Positions 16,935-24,681 of a stretch of 33,670 nt of DNA are shown in pieces. The translations under genes were made by a program, and so were the position numbers. Numbering within the stretch: position 1 is the first letter of the stretch; each line of letters begins with the position of its first letter. Source of the stretch: Clostridium brassicae (GTDB lineage: Bacteria > Bacillota > Clostridia > Clostridiales > Clostridiaceae); NCBI RefSeq assembly GCF_026738875.1, contig NZ_JAPQFJ010000027.1, positions 1 through 33,670 of the forward strand. Direction: 5' to 3'. The notes under the pieces were generated by a model, which worked only from the letters and a program-made list of their open reading frames with translations, was not told the DNA's origin and ran no database searches.

Positions 16935-17759
16935 ATGATTTTTGCATCCGATTTAGATAGAACCTTAATTTATAGTAAAAAGTTAATAGATCACGTTGGT
17001 GAAGATATAGTCTTAGTCGAAAGATACAATGGAAAAGATTTAAGCTTTATGAAAAGAACAGTAATAGATAAATTAGGAACTATGAGAGAAAAGATAATGT
17101 TCATTCCTGTAACTACAAGAACTATAGATCAGTATAATAGAATTTTTATGATTAAAGATTGTATAAAACCTAAATATGCTGTTGTAAGTAATGGGGGGAA
17201 TATTTTAAAAAATGGAGAAATAGATAAAGATTGGAGAAATATTATCGAAAAAAAGATAGAGCGAGTTATTCATTATAAGTTTGTTCAAAAGAGGTTTTTA
17301 GAAAGTTTCAAAGATGTTTCATGGATAAATAAAATGATTTTAAGAGACAAATTATTTTTTAGTATTCATTTTAATGATAGGGATAAGATTAACTTAGATG
17401 AATTAAATAAGTTTAAAGAATGGGCTGAAGCAAATCATTGGAATGTTTCTTTGCAGGGAAGAAAGCTTTATATAGTACCTTCTGCAGTAAATAAATGGGA
17501 TGCTGTATTATATATAAAGCAAAAGGAAAGAATAGATAAGGTGGTATCAGCGGGAGACTCCCTCTTAGACTATCCTATATTAATTAATGCAGATTATTCT
17601 ATGTGTGCTTCTCATGGAGAATTGTTTAAAATGATACAAGACAAAATTATAAATAAAGAGCACATAGTATTAACTAATAGTATGGGCATAGATGCATCTG
17701 AGGAAATAGTTAATAATGTAGTGAATTTAAGTGGTGATAGCTCTTGGAACAATATTTGA
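16935..17759 (+). CDS. HAD-superfamily phosphatase of the Ter cluster
   Basis: This 274-residue protein has the four HAD motifs: DLDRT (6-10, nucleophile Asp6 and acid/base Asp8), TTR in motif II (60-62), a likely motif III Lys187, and GDSLLD (207-212) binding Mg. The large middle insertion (about 85-180) is a Cof/sucrose-phosphatase-type C2 cap. It would remove a phosphate from a small phosphorylated metabolite, fitting a last step after two phosphoribosyltransferase reactions. The RBS is AAGGGG. Between this gene and the first terD (17760-17878) there is only a 9-bp hairpin at 17819-17838 without a T tail. Confidence 0.8.
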   Translation: MIFASDLDRTLIYSKKLIDHVGEDIVLVERYNGKDLSFMKRTVIDKLGTMREKIMFIPVTTRTIDQYNRIFMIKDCIKPKYAVVSNGGNILKNGEIDKDWRNIIEKKIERVIHYKFVQKRFLESFKDVSWINKMILRDKLFFSIHFNDRDKINLDELNKFKEWAEANHWNVSLQGRKLYIVPSAVNKWDAVLYIKQKERIDKVVSAGDSLLDYPILINADYSMCASHGELFKMIQDKIINKEHIVLTNSMGIDASEEIVNNVVNLSGDSSWNNI

Positions 17760-17878
17760 TTTTGGGAGATTTGAAGGATATAATATTATTACAATACAAT
17801 AAGTTTTAAAGTGTAAAATAGGGTTTTCTAAAATCCTAAATATATATTTTAATATTTTAAAGAAAGAAGGGAATTTAT

Positions 17879-18460
17879 ATGGCAGTTAGTTTATCAAAAG
17901 GTCAAAAAGTGGATTTAACAAAAACAAATCCAGGATTAAAGAAGGTAATTGTAGGATTAGGATGGGATACAAATAAATATGATGGTGGACAGGATTTTGA
18001 TTTGGATGCAGCTGCTTTTTTAGGAGGAGCAGATGGAAAAGTAACATCTGATGCAGACTTCGTTTTTTATAATAATTTAAGACACCCTTCAGATTCAGTA
18101 ATTCATCTTGGTGATAACAGAACCGGAGAAGGTGAAGGAGACGACGAACAAATAAGTATAGAACTAGATAGGGTTCCTGAAAATGTACAAAAAATTGCCT
18201 TTACTGTAACTATACATGATGGTGAAGCAAGAGGACAAAACTTCGGTCAAGTTTCAAATGCTTTTATAAGAATTTTTAATGAAGAAAATAATGAAGAATT
18301 AATAAGATATGATCTAAGTGAAGACTATAGTATAGAGACGGCGCTAGTAGTTGCCGAATTATATCGTAATAATGGGGAATGGAAATTTAGCGCAATAGGA
18401 AGTGGATTCCAAGGTGGACTAGGAGCTTTGTGTGGAAATTTTGGAATTAATATTGGATAA
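17879..18460 (+). CDS. TerD-family stress protein (first paralog)
   Basis: This 193-residue protein is a canonical TerD/CABP-type calcium-binding protein from tellurite- and phage-resistance clusters. It starts [15 protein letters not shown]. The two Ca-site segments are DFDLDA (39-44) and [13 protein letters not shown] (78-90), and GWKF-like GEWKF (166-170) followed by GFQGG closes the fold. TerD proteins bind Ca strongly and are thought to act at the membrane together with TerC. The protein has no signal peptide and should be cytosolic. AGAAAGAAGGG supplies the ribosome site. Confidence 0.92.
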   Translation: MAVSLSKGQKVDLTKTNPGLKKVIVGLGWDTNKYDGGQDFDLDAAAFLGGADGKVTSDADFVFYNNLRHPSDSVIHLGDNRTGEGEGDDEQISIELDRVPENVQKIAFTVTIHDGEARGQNFGQVSNAFIRIFNEENNEELIRYDLSEDYSIETALVVAELYRNNGEWKFSAIGSGFQGGLGALCGNFGINIG

Positions 18461-18497
18461 ATAAAGAATTGTTATTTAAATCATTGGGGGGAGAAAA

Positions 18498-19076
18498 ATG
18501 GGTATCAATTTATCAAAAGGACAAAAAATTAATTTAACAAAGGAAGTTCCAGGATTAAAAGAAGCGATTATAGGTCTAGGATGGGACACAAACAAGTATT
18601 CAGGTGGATATGATTTTGACTTAGATGCATCTGCTTTCTTAGTTGGGTCAAATGGGAAAGTAAATAATGATTTGGATTTTATATTTTACAATAATTTAGA
18701 ACATTCTAGTAAGTCAGTAATACATACAGGAGATAACAGAACAGGAGAAGGAGAAGGAGATGATGAAGCAATAATCATAGACTTTTCTAAGGTTCCTGAA
18801 AACATTGAAAAAATAGCAATATCAGTAACTATATATGACGCAGAAACTAGAAGCCAAAACTTTGGACAAGTTACAAATGCTTTTGCGAGATTGGTTAACA
18901 AAGAAACAGGAGAAGAGGTTTTAAGATATGATTTAACTGAGGATTTCTCTATAGAAACTGCTTTAGTATTTTGTGAAATATATCGTAATAATGGAGAATG
19001 GAAATTTAGTGCAGTAGGAAGTGGTTTTCAAGGTGGATTAGCGTCTCTTTGTAAAAACTATGGATTAGAAGTTTAA
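18498..19076 (+). CDS. TerD-family stress protein (second paralog)
   Basis: This 192-residue protein is a close paralog of the preceding TerD, with DFDLDASAF (39-47), [14 protein letters not shown] (78-91), [15 protein letters not shown] and the [15 protein letters not shown] ending. The high similarity and head-to-tail arrangement point to tandem duplication. It has its own GGGGGGAG ribosome site 37 bases after the previous stop. All acidic residues of the Ca sites are kept, so it should bind Ca like its neighbour. Confidence 0.92.
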   Translation: MGINLSKGQKINLTKEVPGLKEAIIGLGWDTNKYSGGYDFDLDASAFLVGSNGKVNNDLDFIFYNNLEHSSKSVIHTGDNRTGEGEGDDEAIIIDFSKVPENIEKIAISVTIYDAETRSQNFGQVTNAFARLVNKETGEEVLRYDLTEDFSIETALVFCEIYRNNGEWKFSAVGSGFQGGLASLCKNYGLEV

Positions 19077-19101
19077 TACTCATATTTAGGGGGACGAATT
19101 A

Positions 19102-19707
19102 ATGGCTATTAATTTACAAAAAGGTCAGAAAATAAGCTTAACAAAGGATAATGCTGGTTTATCTAAAATAATGGTAGGTCTTGGCTGGGATCCAGTAGAA
19201 CAAGGCGGCAAAGGCTTATTTGGAGGTTTGTTTAAAGGTGGTACTCCAAATATAGATTGTGATGCTTCTGTATTTGTTTTAGATTCAAGTGATAAAATTA
19301 GGAACAAAAGTGATATAATTTATTTTGGAAATTTGACACATAAAAGTGGAAGTATTCGTCACATGGGAGACAATCTTACAGGTGACGGAGATGGAGACGA
19401 TGAACAAATAATGGTTGATCTTTTAAAAGTTCCTAAAGATGTAGCAAAGCTAGTATTTGTAGTTAATATTTATGACTGTGTAAAACGAAAACAGCATTTT
19501 GGAATGATAAAAAATGCTTTTATAAGAATTATTAATCTTTCTAATAATCAAGAATTAGTTAGATATAATTTAAGTGATGATTACTCAAACAAGACAGCTC
19601 TTTTTGTAGGAGAGTTATATCGCCATAATGAGGAATGGAAATTTGGTGCTACAGGTGAGGGAGATACTGCTACAAGTATAAGTGAGATGTTAACAAGATA
19701 TAGATAA
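19102..19707 (+). CDS. TerD-family protein with glycine-rich insertion (third paralog)
   Basis: This 201-residue protein is a divergent TerD paralog. Between GLGWDP and the first acidic segment it carries a Gly/Phe/Lys-rich insertion (about 33-49, GGKGLFGGLFKGG). The first Ca segment reads NIDCDASVF instead of DFDLDA, and the second is GDNLTGDGDGDDE (89-101). This resembles the YceE-like third member of Bacillus yceCDE clusters. The C-terminus lacks the GFQGG ending of its neighbours and finishes in a short polar helix. It is the last gene of the operon; TerC, which commonly follows, is absent. Confidence 0.88.
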   Translation: MAINLQKGQKISLTKDNAGLSKIMVGLGWDPVEQGGKGLFGGLFKGGTPNIDCDASVFVLDSSDKIRNKSDIIYFGNLTHKSGSIRHMGDNLTGDGDGDDEQIMVDLLKVPKDVAKLVFVVNIYDCVKRKQHFGMIKNAFIRIINLSNNQELVRYNLSDDYSNKTALFVGELYRHNEEWKFGATGEGDTATSISEMLTRYR

Positions 19708-19755
19708 ACAGGATTTTGGGTTTTAGATGGAGTTTTTACTACGACTGAAAGTTAT

Positions 19756-19795
19756 TAACGACTTCTAAGGGGTTTGTATTCCTTAGAAGTCGTTA
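19756..19795. terminator. Perfect 15-bp dyad after the last terD gene
   Basis: TAACGACTTCTAAGG and its exact complement surround a 10-base loop. It lies where the Ter operon should end, but only TCCTTT follows, not a proper T tract. It could be a poor terminator, a 3' stabilising hairpin or a protein-binding dyad. Confidence 0.5.
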
Positions 19796-19880
19796 TCCTT
19801 TAGGAGAGAGTGCTATCTAGGGTCGTGCCATTTTTTGCTTCAACTTTAAAGGAGATATGAGTATTAGAATGGTTAGGTAT

Positions 19881-19923
19881 CGCATAAAAATAAAAGAATA
19901 AAAGCGCAATGCACTTTTATTCT
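19881..19923 (-). terminator. Terminator of the L25/Ctc gene (minus strand)
   Basis: On the minus strand AGAATAAAAG pairs with CTTTTATTCT (19914-19923 with 19895-19904, 9-base loop), followed by TTTATTTTTA. The stem overlaps the last bases of the L25 stop codon. Confidence 0.75.
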
Positions 19924-20485
19924 AGTTTTCTTCTCCTTGGTTAAAACCGTTAACTACAGCTAGAAGTGTGTCAGGTTCTGTTATAAGTTTAATTTCTTCT
20001 GGCAATTCTATATCTTTTGCAAATATTTTATCGTCAAAATTCATTTGAGAGACATCTATCTTTATAGATTCAGGTATTTTTTCTACATTTCCTTGCATTT
20101 CTATTTCTGATAGGAAAGTATCTAAAACTAATCTATTTAGTTGTAAGTTATTAAGGCCACTATAATTTACAGGAATTTTCATTTTAATAATTTCATTTTC
20201 ATTTACACACTGAAAATCTACATGTAGTAATTCTCCGGTTACACTATCTTTTTGTACATTTTTTACTACACAGTTTTTAATTGTATCATTAACACTTAAC
20301 TTTATAATTGAACCTTTTGAATTATCTCTTAATAGTTTTATTAATTCCGAAGATTTTATTTTAATAGGTATAGAATTTTCTAAAAATTCTCCATACATTA
20401 TGCAAGGTACTTGTCCATTTTTTCTTAGTATTTTATTATTTTCAGAAACTGTTCTTTGTATAGTATCGATTGTTATTTGTGACAT
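19922..20485 (-). CDS. rplY: 50S ribosomal protein L25 / general stress protein Ctc
   Basis: This 187-residue protein is the two-domain TL5/Ctc form of L25, which binds 5S rRNA in the large subunit. The N-terminal domain (about 1-90) contains RKNGQVPCIMYGE (22-34) and VQKDSVTGELLHVDFQ, the 5S rRNA-binding landmarks. The C-terminal beta domain (about 95-180) begins IKMKIPVNYSG and includes PESIKIDVSQM. The N-terminus is short of basic residues compared with typical L25. Ctc is a general stress protein in Bacillus, which is in keeping with the neighbouring Ter cluster although the genes converge and are not co-transcribed. The ribosome site is GAGGGG. This gene may be a second, divergent L25 copy. 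Confidence 0.88.
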   Translation of the reverse strand: MSQITIDTIQRTVSENNKILRKNGQVPCIMYGEFLENSIPIKIKSSELIKLLRDNSKGSIIKLSVNDTIKNCVVKNVQKDSVTGELLHVDFQCVNENEIIKMKIPVNYSGLNNLQLNRLVLDTFLSEIEMQGNVEKIPESIKIDVSQMNFDDKIFAKDIELPEEIKLITEPDTLLAVVNGFNQGEEN

Positions 20486-20834
20486 AATAAACCCCTCTTT
20501 CTTTTATTTGCAGTTAATTTTATTGTAGCTTATTTATTGTAAATTTACATCCATTTATGATAAAATTAACCAATTGTTTATAATTTGTTTACAAAGTTTA
20601 CAATCATTAGAAGAATAAATGGAATTTTAAGGAACTATTAATTTGGCATACTCTGAAAAAAGATTATTAATAATATGGCTAATTTAATTAAATTAAAATG
20701 TTAAAAAACCCCAAATCATGCATGGGGTCAATCTTTTTAGGTGACAGTATAATTTTATATTTAGGCTTTATTTTAAAAGAATGTTGTTTTTGAATCTATA
20801 TAAGATAGATAATTCATCAAAAAATGGCCTATAC
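20486..20834. other. Intergenic region between L25 and the lipoprotein gene
   Basis: About 350 AT-rich bases. The right part holds the minus-strand terminator at 20701-20729. Near 20570-20605 TTTGTTTACAAA with a following GTTTACAA gives a dyad and direct repeat that could belong to the L25 promoter area, but I cannot assign -35 and -10 boxes with confidence. No gene is seen. Confidence 0.35.
20701..20729 (-). terminator. Terminator of the lipoprotein gene (minus strand)
   Basis: Read on the minus strand, ACCCCA pairs with TGGGGT around an AT loop and is followed by TTTTTTAA. Confidence 0.75.
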
Positions 20835-21554
20835 TTAAGGGATATATTGTTGGGTTACATTTATTATTTCATTATTTTTAATTGTAATATAACATAGAAT
20901 AGAAGAACTATTAGCTGATGATTTGAATTTAGTATAAGTTGTTTTTTGAGTAATTGATGCATTAGAATAGTTACCTTGTGAGTACAACAAATATACACAC
21001 AAATTAAAAGTAGCATTCTCGGAAATTTTGTAAGTTTTAAATTGTTTTTTTGAATTAACTATATAATAATCATCCCATACAAAATATTTACCATTTTCAT
21101 CTTTTTGTGCTACACCATCCTTTTTAGCAGCTTCAATAGCAGCTTTTCCAGTCAAAAATTTAACATTATCAAAAGTCAGATATTTTTTTCCGTCTTTATC
21201 ATATACTTTACCAATAAAACCAACTAATTTTGTTGTTTTGTTATCTGATTTATTTTTCGAGACTTTAGTTTTAGTGTTATTTAAATTTGATGTTTTGGAT
21301 GAAGTGGTTGGTTTAGTAGCTTGTATGCTGGTATTTGCATTAGAATCACTTTTTTCATTTTTAGGTTTTAATGTGTTATTGGAAGTAGTTTTTTCAGAAT
21401 CCTTATTTGTATTGGAGGCGTCATTCTTATTTGTAAGACATTCTGTATTATTGTCTGTAGTAACTGTATCCTTTTTTATAGCAGAACCACATCCTACAAA
21501 CATAAATATAATTGAAATCATTAAGATTAAAAAAAATTTGCTTTTAAATTCCAT
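20835..21554 (-). CDS. Uncharacterised lipoprotein
   Basis: I do not recognise this 239-residue protein. It has a lipoprotein signal (hydrophobic 7-20, then FVGC with lipid-attached Cys22), a low-complexity Lys/Ser/Thr/Asn linker (about 26-108), and a compact C-terminal domain (about 110-239) with KVYDKDGKKYLTFDNVKFLTG, an AAIEAAKKDG helix and FVWDDYYIVNS. The linker-plus-domain design suggests an extracellular domain held away from the membrane through the wall. It stands alone, with an AAAGGAGA ribosome site and its own terminator. Confidence 0.75.
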   Translation of the reverse strand: MEFKSKFFLILMISIIFMFVGCGSAIKKDTVTTDNNTECLTNKNDASNTNKDSEKTTSNNTLKPKNEKSDSNANTSIQATKPTTSSKTSNLNNTKTKVSKNKSDNKTTKLVGFIGKVYDKDGKKYLTFDNVKFLTGKAAIEAAKKDGVAQKDENGKYFVWDDYYIVNSKKQFKTYKISENATFNLCVYLLYSQGNYSNASITQKTTYTKFKSSANSSSILCYITIKNNEIINVTQQYIP

Positions 21555-21878
21555 AGAATAATCTCCTTTAAAAAAATAATTTTATCCAACTAATATTTTA
21601 TTTTTATAGTATAGTATGGATATAATTAAAAGTGTGGTATTAAATATATATATGCTTTAGAGATTTTTATGATACATTTGATAATATATTTGAGAAATTT
21701 ACATGTTATGTACTTATGAAATTATGTGATTTTTTTATTTATAAAGGTATTTAAAAGTTATTTTTTAATATATAAAATTTAAAATTCTTAAAATATAATG
21801 AATTCTCAATGTTATAATATATATGTTTAATACTAGATATTTCACTACTAAGATGTTTAAGTAAAGAGGAGATTAAAG
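21555..21878. other. Divergent intergenic region with partial repeat copy D
   Basis: This 324-base, extremely AT-rich gap separates the lipoprotein gene (-) from the response regulator (+). It contains a 27-base match to the right end of the palindromic element (21706-21732) and several TATAAT-like runs, for example near 21811-21818, that may serve the regulator gene, but no well-spaced -35 is evident. Confidence 0.4.
21706..21732 (+). repeat. Partial copy D of the palindromic repeat
   Basis: This 27-base stretch matches 24514-24540 (right terminus of the palindromic element) at 24 positions. Similarity fades quickly on the inner side, so it is a remnant or a chance AT-rich match. Confidence 0.4.
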
Positions 21879-22574
21879 ATGAATGATAATATAAATATAT
21901 TAGTTGTAGAAGATGATGCAGATATAAATAATTTGTTGTGTAAGATGTTAAGTAATCATGGATATAATGTAAGGGGAGCTTATTCGGGTTCGGAAGCAAA
22001 GATGTGCATTGAACAATATGATTTTCAGTTAGTGTTACTTGATTTAATGTTACCTGGTATAAGTGGAGAGGAGCTTATCTCACATATAAGAAAGATAAAA
22101 ACAATGCCTATTATAGTTATTTCTGCAAAACCTGGGCAAGATATAAGAGTAGAAGTTTTAAGAATTGGAGCAGATGATTTTGTATCAAAGCCTTTTGATA
22201 TTAATGAAGTTATAGCAAGAGTTGAGGCACAGCTGAGGCGTTATATGGTATTCTCAAATGGAAATGAGAAGCAAAATATTTTAAAACATAAAAATCTAGT
22301 TCTAAATCGCGAAACAGTAGAAGTGATTCTTAAAGATGAATTAATTTCGCTTACAGCTAGAGAGTTTAGTATATTAGAGCTCTTAATGTCTCATCCTAAT
22401 AAAGTATTTACAAAAGCTAATTTATTCGAGAATGTTTGGCACGACGAATTTTTAGGTGATGATAATACGGTAAATGTTCATATGAGTAATCTTCGCTCTA
22501 AATTAGCTAATATTGATCCTGATATAGAATATATTCATACAGTATGGGGAATTGGATTTAAAATGAGTGATTAA
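21879..22574 (+). CDS. OmpR-family response regulator of an ABC/peptide-resistance locus
   Basis: This 231-residue regulator has a receiver domain with E11-D12-D13, phospho-acceptor Asp55 in LVLLDLMLPG and Lys in VSKPFD, and a winged-helix domain (about 130-231) ending HTVWGIGFKMSD. An AGAGGAG site precedes the start. It is followed by a BcrA-like ABC transporter and then a kinase. A terminator at its 3' end separates it partly from the transporter genes, so the transporter may have its own regulated promoter in the short gap at 22602-22650, a likely target for this regulator. Confidence 0.9.
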   Translation: MNDNINILVVEDDADINNLLCKMLSNHGYNVRGAYSGSEAKMCIEQYDFQLVLLDLMLPGISGEELISHIRKIKTMPIIVISAKPGQDIRVEVLRIGADDFVSKPFDINEVIARVEAQLRRYMVFSNGNEKQNILKHKNLVLNRETVEVILKDELISLTAREFSILELLMSHPNKVFTKANLFENVWHDEFLGDDNTVNVHMSNLRSKLANIDPDIEYIHTVWGIGFKMSD

Positions 22575-22601
22575 ACTTAAGACTTTCTTAAGTTTTTTTT
22601 T
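22573..22601 (+). terminator. Terminator after the response regulator
   Basis: AAACTTAAGA (overlapping the TAA stop) pairs with TCTTAAGTTT around a three-base loop and is followed by six or more T residues. Confidence 0.8.
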
Positions 22602-22663
22602 AAGTTATCTTATAGGTTCTAACTTAATATATAAGCATACAACAAATAAGGAGGAAAAATTAA

Positions 22664-23587
22664 ATGTCAGAAGTAGTGCTTAGAACCAAAAAATTGACCC
22701 AAAAATACCGTAATCATTTAGCTGTAAACAATGTTAATATAGAAATAAAGCAAGGAGAAATATATGGACTTGTTGGTAAAAATGGTGCAGGTAAGACAAC
22801 ATTGCTTAGAATGATAAGTGGGCTTGCAATTCCATCAAGTGGTGAAATTGAAATGTTTAATGAAATCTCACAAAAGGGACTTGAGAAATCAAGAATGAGG
22901 ACAGGTTGCATGATAGAAACACCAAGTTTTTTCCCATACTTATCTGCCAAGAAAAACCTTGAGTATTATAGAATACAAAGAGGGATTGCAGAAAAAAAAT
23001 GTGTTGATGAAGTTCTTCAGTTTGTGGGCCTTGAAGATGTTGGAACTAAAAAGTTTAAAAACTTTTCTCTTGGAATGAAGCAACGTTTAGGATTAGCACT
23101 TGCTTTAATGGCAAGTCCAGACTTTCTTATTTTAGATGAACCAATTAATGGACTTGATCCTGCTGGAATTGTGGAGTTTAGAGAACTATTATCAAAGATG
23201 AACAAAGAAAAAAATATTACAATAATTATATCAAGTCATATATTAGGAGAACTTTCGCAACTTGCAACTACTTACGGGTTTATTAATAATGGTAAATTTA
23301 TAGAACAAATATCTGCAAAAAAATTAGAAGAAAAATGCAAACGTTGTATATCAATAAGAGTAGATAACATAGAAAAAGCTACTACTATAATTGAAAAAGA
23401 ACTTGGATGTAGTGAGTATGAGGTTTTAAATGGCAATGAAATTAGATTATATGAGAAAATAGATATTCCTGGAATTATAAACAAGACACTTGTAGATAAT
23501 GGGGTTATGGTATCTTCAATTAATCAAGTTGGTGTAAATTTAGAAGATTACTTTATGAATTTAATTGGAGGTGCTCATCATGCTTAA
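22664..23587 (+). CDS. BcrA/lantibiotic-immunity-type ABC transporter ATPase
   Basis: This 307-residue ATPase has Walker A GKNGAGKTT (38-46), the degenerate signature FSLGMKQ (134-140), Walker B FLILDEP (154-160) and the D-loop GLDP. In place of the usual Q-loop Gln it has CMIETPSFFPYLS (82-94), the E-loop described for lantibiotic-immunity ATPases such as NukF. A C-terminal extension of about 90 residues (GVMVSSINQVGVNLEDYFM) is normal for BcrA-like proteins. Together with the following permease it should export or expel membrane-active peptides. An AAGGAGG site precedes the start; the permease start overlaps its end by eight bases. Confidence 0.88.
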   Translation: MSEVVLRTKKLTQKYRNHLAVNNVNIEIKQGEIYGLVGKNGAGKTTLLRMISGLAIPSSGEIEMFNEISQKGLEKSRMRTGCMIETPSFFPYLSAKKNLEYYRIQRGIAEKKCVDEVLQFVGLEDVGTKKFKNFSLGMKQRLGLALALMASPDFLILDEPINGLDPAGIVEFRELLSKMNKEKNITIIISSHILGELSQLATTYGFINNGKFIEQISAKKLEEKCKRCISIRVDNIEKATTIIEKELGCSEYEVLNGNEIRLYEKIDIPGIINKTLVDNGVMVSSINQVGVNLEDYFMNLIGGAHHA

Positions 23588-24326
23588 TTATATAAAAGCA
23601 GAACTTTACAGAAATTTTAATAGAGCTTATTATTGGGGGTATATAGGGGTATTATCTGCTTTAGGAATAGTTATGAATATAATTTCACTAAATGGTAAAA
23701 TGAATGTGAATTTAAAAGGAATGTTTGAATTTTTTACAATAATATTAGGTGCAGGAATGTTCTTAGTTTTACCGATTATGGATATGGTTACAGCAGAAGA
23801 ACGAAAAAATGAAACTTTAAAAAATATTGTGTCTTTTGGTGTCTCAAGAAATAAGTTAGTTTTATCAAAGATTATTTCAACGATTATTCTTTCTCTTATA
23901 GCAGTCATTGTTATATTAAGTACGTTTTTTGGAAGTGCAGTAATAATATTTGGAATTGGACAAGATTTTTCATTAAATGTACTGAACACTTTTATGATAA
24001 AATTATTAGTATCAATAATTTTATGGACAGCTGCAGTGTCAATGGGAATTTTCATATCATTTTTCTTTAAAAGTAATGTGACGTTTACATTTGTGTATAT
24101 AGGGTTATTTTCTATGTCCAAAAATATTATTAAGTTGCTTACAACGTTAGTTTCTGATAAATTTAAATATATTAGTAATATTCTTATTACAACTCAATTT
24201 GATAAAATATCACCACAATCAGCAACTAATGATACATTAATTTTTGCAAGTTTAGTGGGTGCTGTATATATTATAGTATTTACAATTTTAACTATGTTAT
24301 ATGTTAGAAAAATGGAAGTAAAATAA
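23580..24326 (+). CDS. ABC-2-type permease partner of the BcrA-like ATPase
   Basis: This 248-residue membrane protein has about six hydrophobic segments (roughly 19-40, 52-75, 100-125, 135-160, 165-185 and 220-242). The start at 23580 is chosen because GGAGGTG ends six to eight bases upstream and the frame MLNYIKAELYRNFNRAYYWGY gives the normal N-terminus. It overlaps the ATPase stop, a sign of coupled synthesis. MDMVTAEERKNETLKNI (about 64-81), ahead of the third helix, is typical of lantibiotic-immunity permeases (MutE/EpiE/NukE group). One permease only is present; a homodimer is expected unless a second lies elsewhere. Confidence 0.82.
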   Translation: MLNYIKAELYRNFNRAYYWGYIGVLSALGIVMNIISLNGKMNVNLKGMFEFFTIILGAGMFLVLPIMDMVTAEERKNETLKNIVSFGVSRNKLVLSKIISTIILSLIAVIVILSTFFGSAVIIFGIGQDFSLNVLNTFMIKLLVSIILWTAAVSMGIFISFFFKSNVTFTFVYIGLFSMSKNIIKLLTTLVSDKFKYISNILITTQFDKISPQSATNDTLIFASLVGAVYIIVFTILTMLYVRKMEVK

Positions 24327-24681
24327 AACTATATGTTTTAAGAAAATATGAAATAGTTAATTGAAGAAATTGTATAATTGAAAATTTCAAATACGTAATG
24401 CAAGTTTTATTGTGAGTAGCGTCTTAAAAGTTCTCTTACATTGCAATTTATAGTATATTTTGACCCTGAAAAGAGAAATTTTCAAAGCAGTAAACAATAA
24501 AACTTGTATGAAGTTATGTACTTATGGAATTATGCAATTTCCTTAATTAAAAATATATCTAATATAAGTTACAAAAAATAAGTATTTTAGTCAAGCTTGT
24601 ATTAAGATTGTTTAATGATTCATTTTTTTATGTATGAATAAGTGTTAAACAATCTAATATTTAAATAATAAGGAGGGAGTT
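24327..24681. other. Gap between ABC permease and kinase, mostly filled by the palindromic element
   Basis: This 355-base stretch separates the transporter from its kinase. Bases 24366-24541 are the palindromic element; the remaining 140 bases before the kinase are featureless AT-rich DNA with the AAGGAGGG ribosome site at the end. Confidence 0.5.
24366..24541. repeat. Imperfect palindromic (MITE-like) element, copy A
   Basis: The two ends are inverted repeats in exact register: 24366-24379 pairs with 24528-24541 (13 of 14), and CAAGTTTTATTG at 24401-24412 is the exact complement of 24495-24506. Inner AAAAGTTCTCTT and AAGAGAAATTTT continue the symmetry with a one-base shift, so most of the 176 bases can fold back on itself. 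It encodes nothing. Related fragments occur at 1994-2067, 2597-2660 and 21706-21732, always between genes. It may be a decayed miniature transposable element; a target duplication is not obvious. Confidence 0.6.

Noticed and set aside
17819-17838. Terminator between the HAD gene and the first terD
   Set aside because: The 9-bp hairpin has a two-base centre, one G-T pair and no T tract; the genes are more likely one operon.
18498-19076. Second terD as a sequencing or assembly duplication of the first
   Set aside because: The two genes differ throughout at both base and residue level and have distinct ribosome sites, so they are true paralogs.
21238-21561. Plus-strand hydrophobic frame opposite the lipoprotein gene
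   Set aside because: It is the antisense of the Ser/Thr/Lys-rich tether, which yields Leu/Val-rich nonsense; the minus-strand gene has a ribosome site, a lipobox and a terminator.
21751-21999. Minus-strand frame rich in Leu, Tyr and Ser over the start of the response regulator
   Set aside because: It overlaps a clear receiver domain on the other strand, has no ribosome site and low-complexity content.
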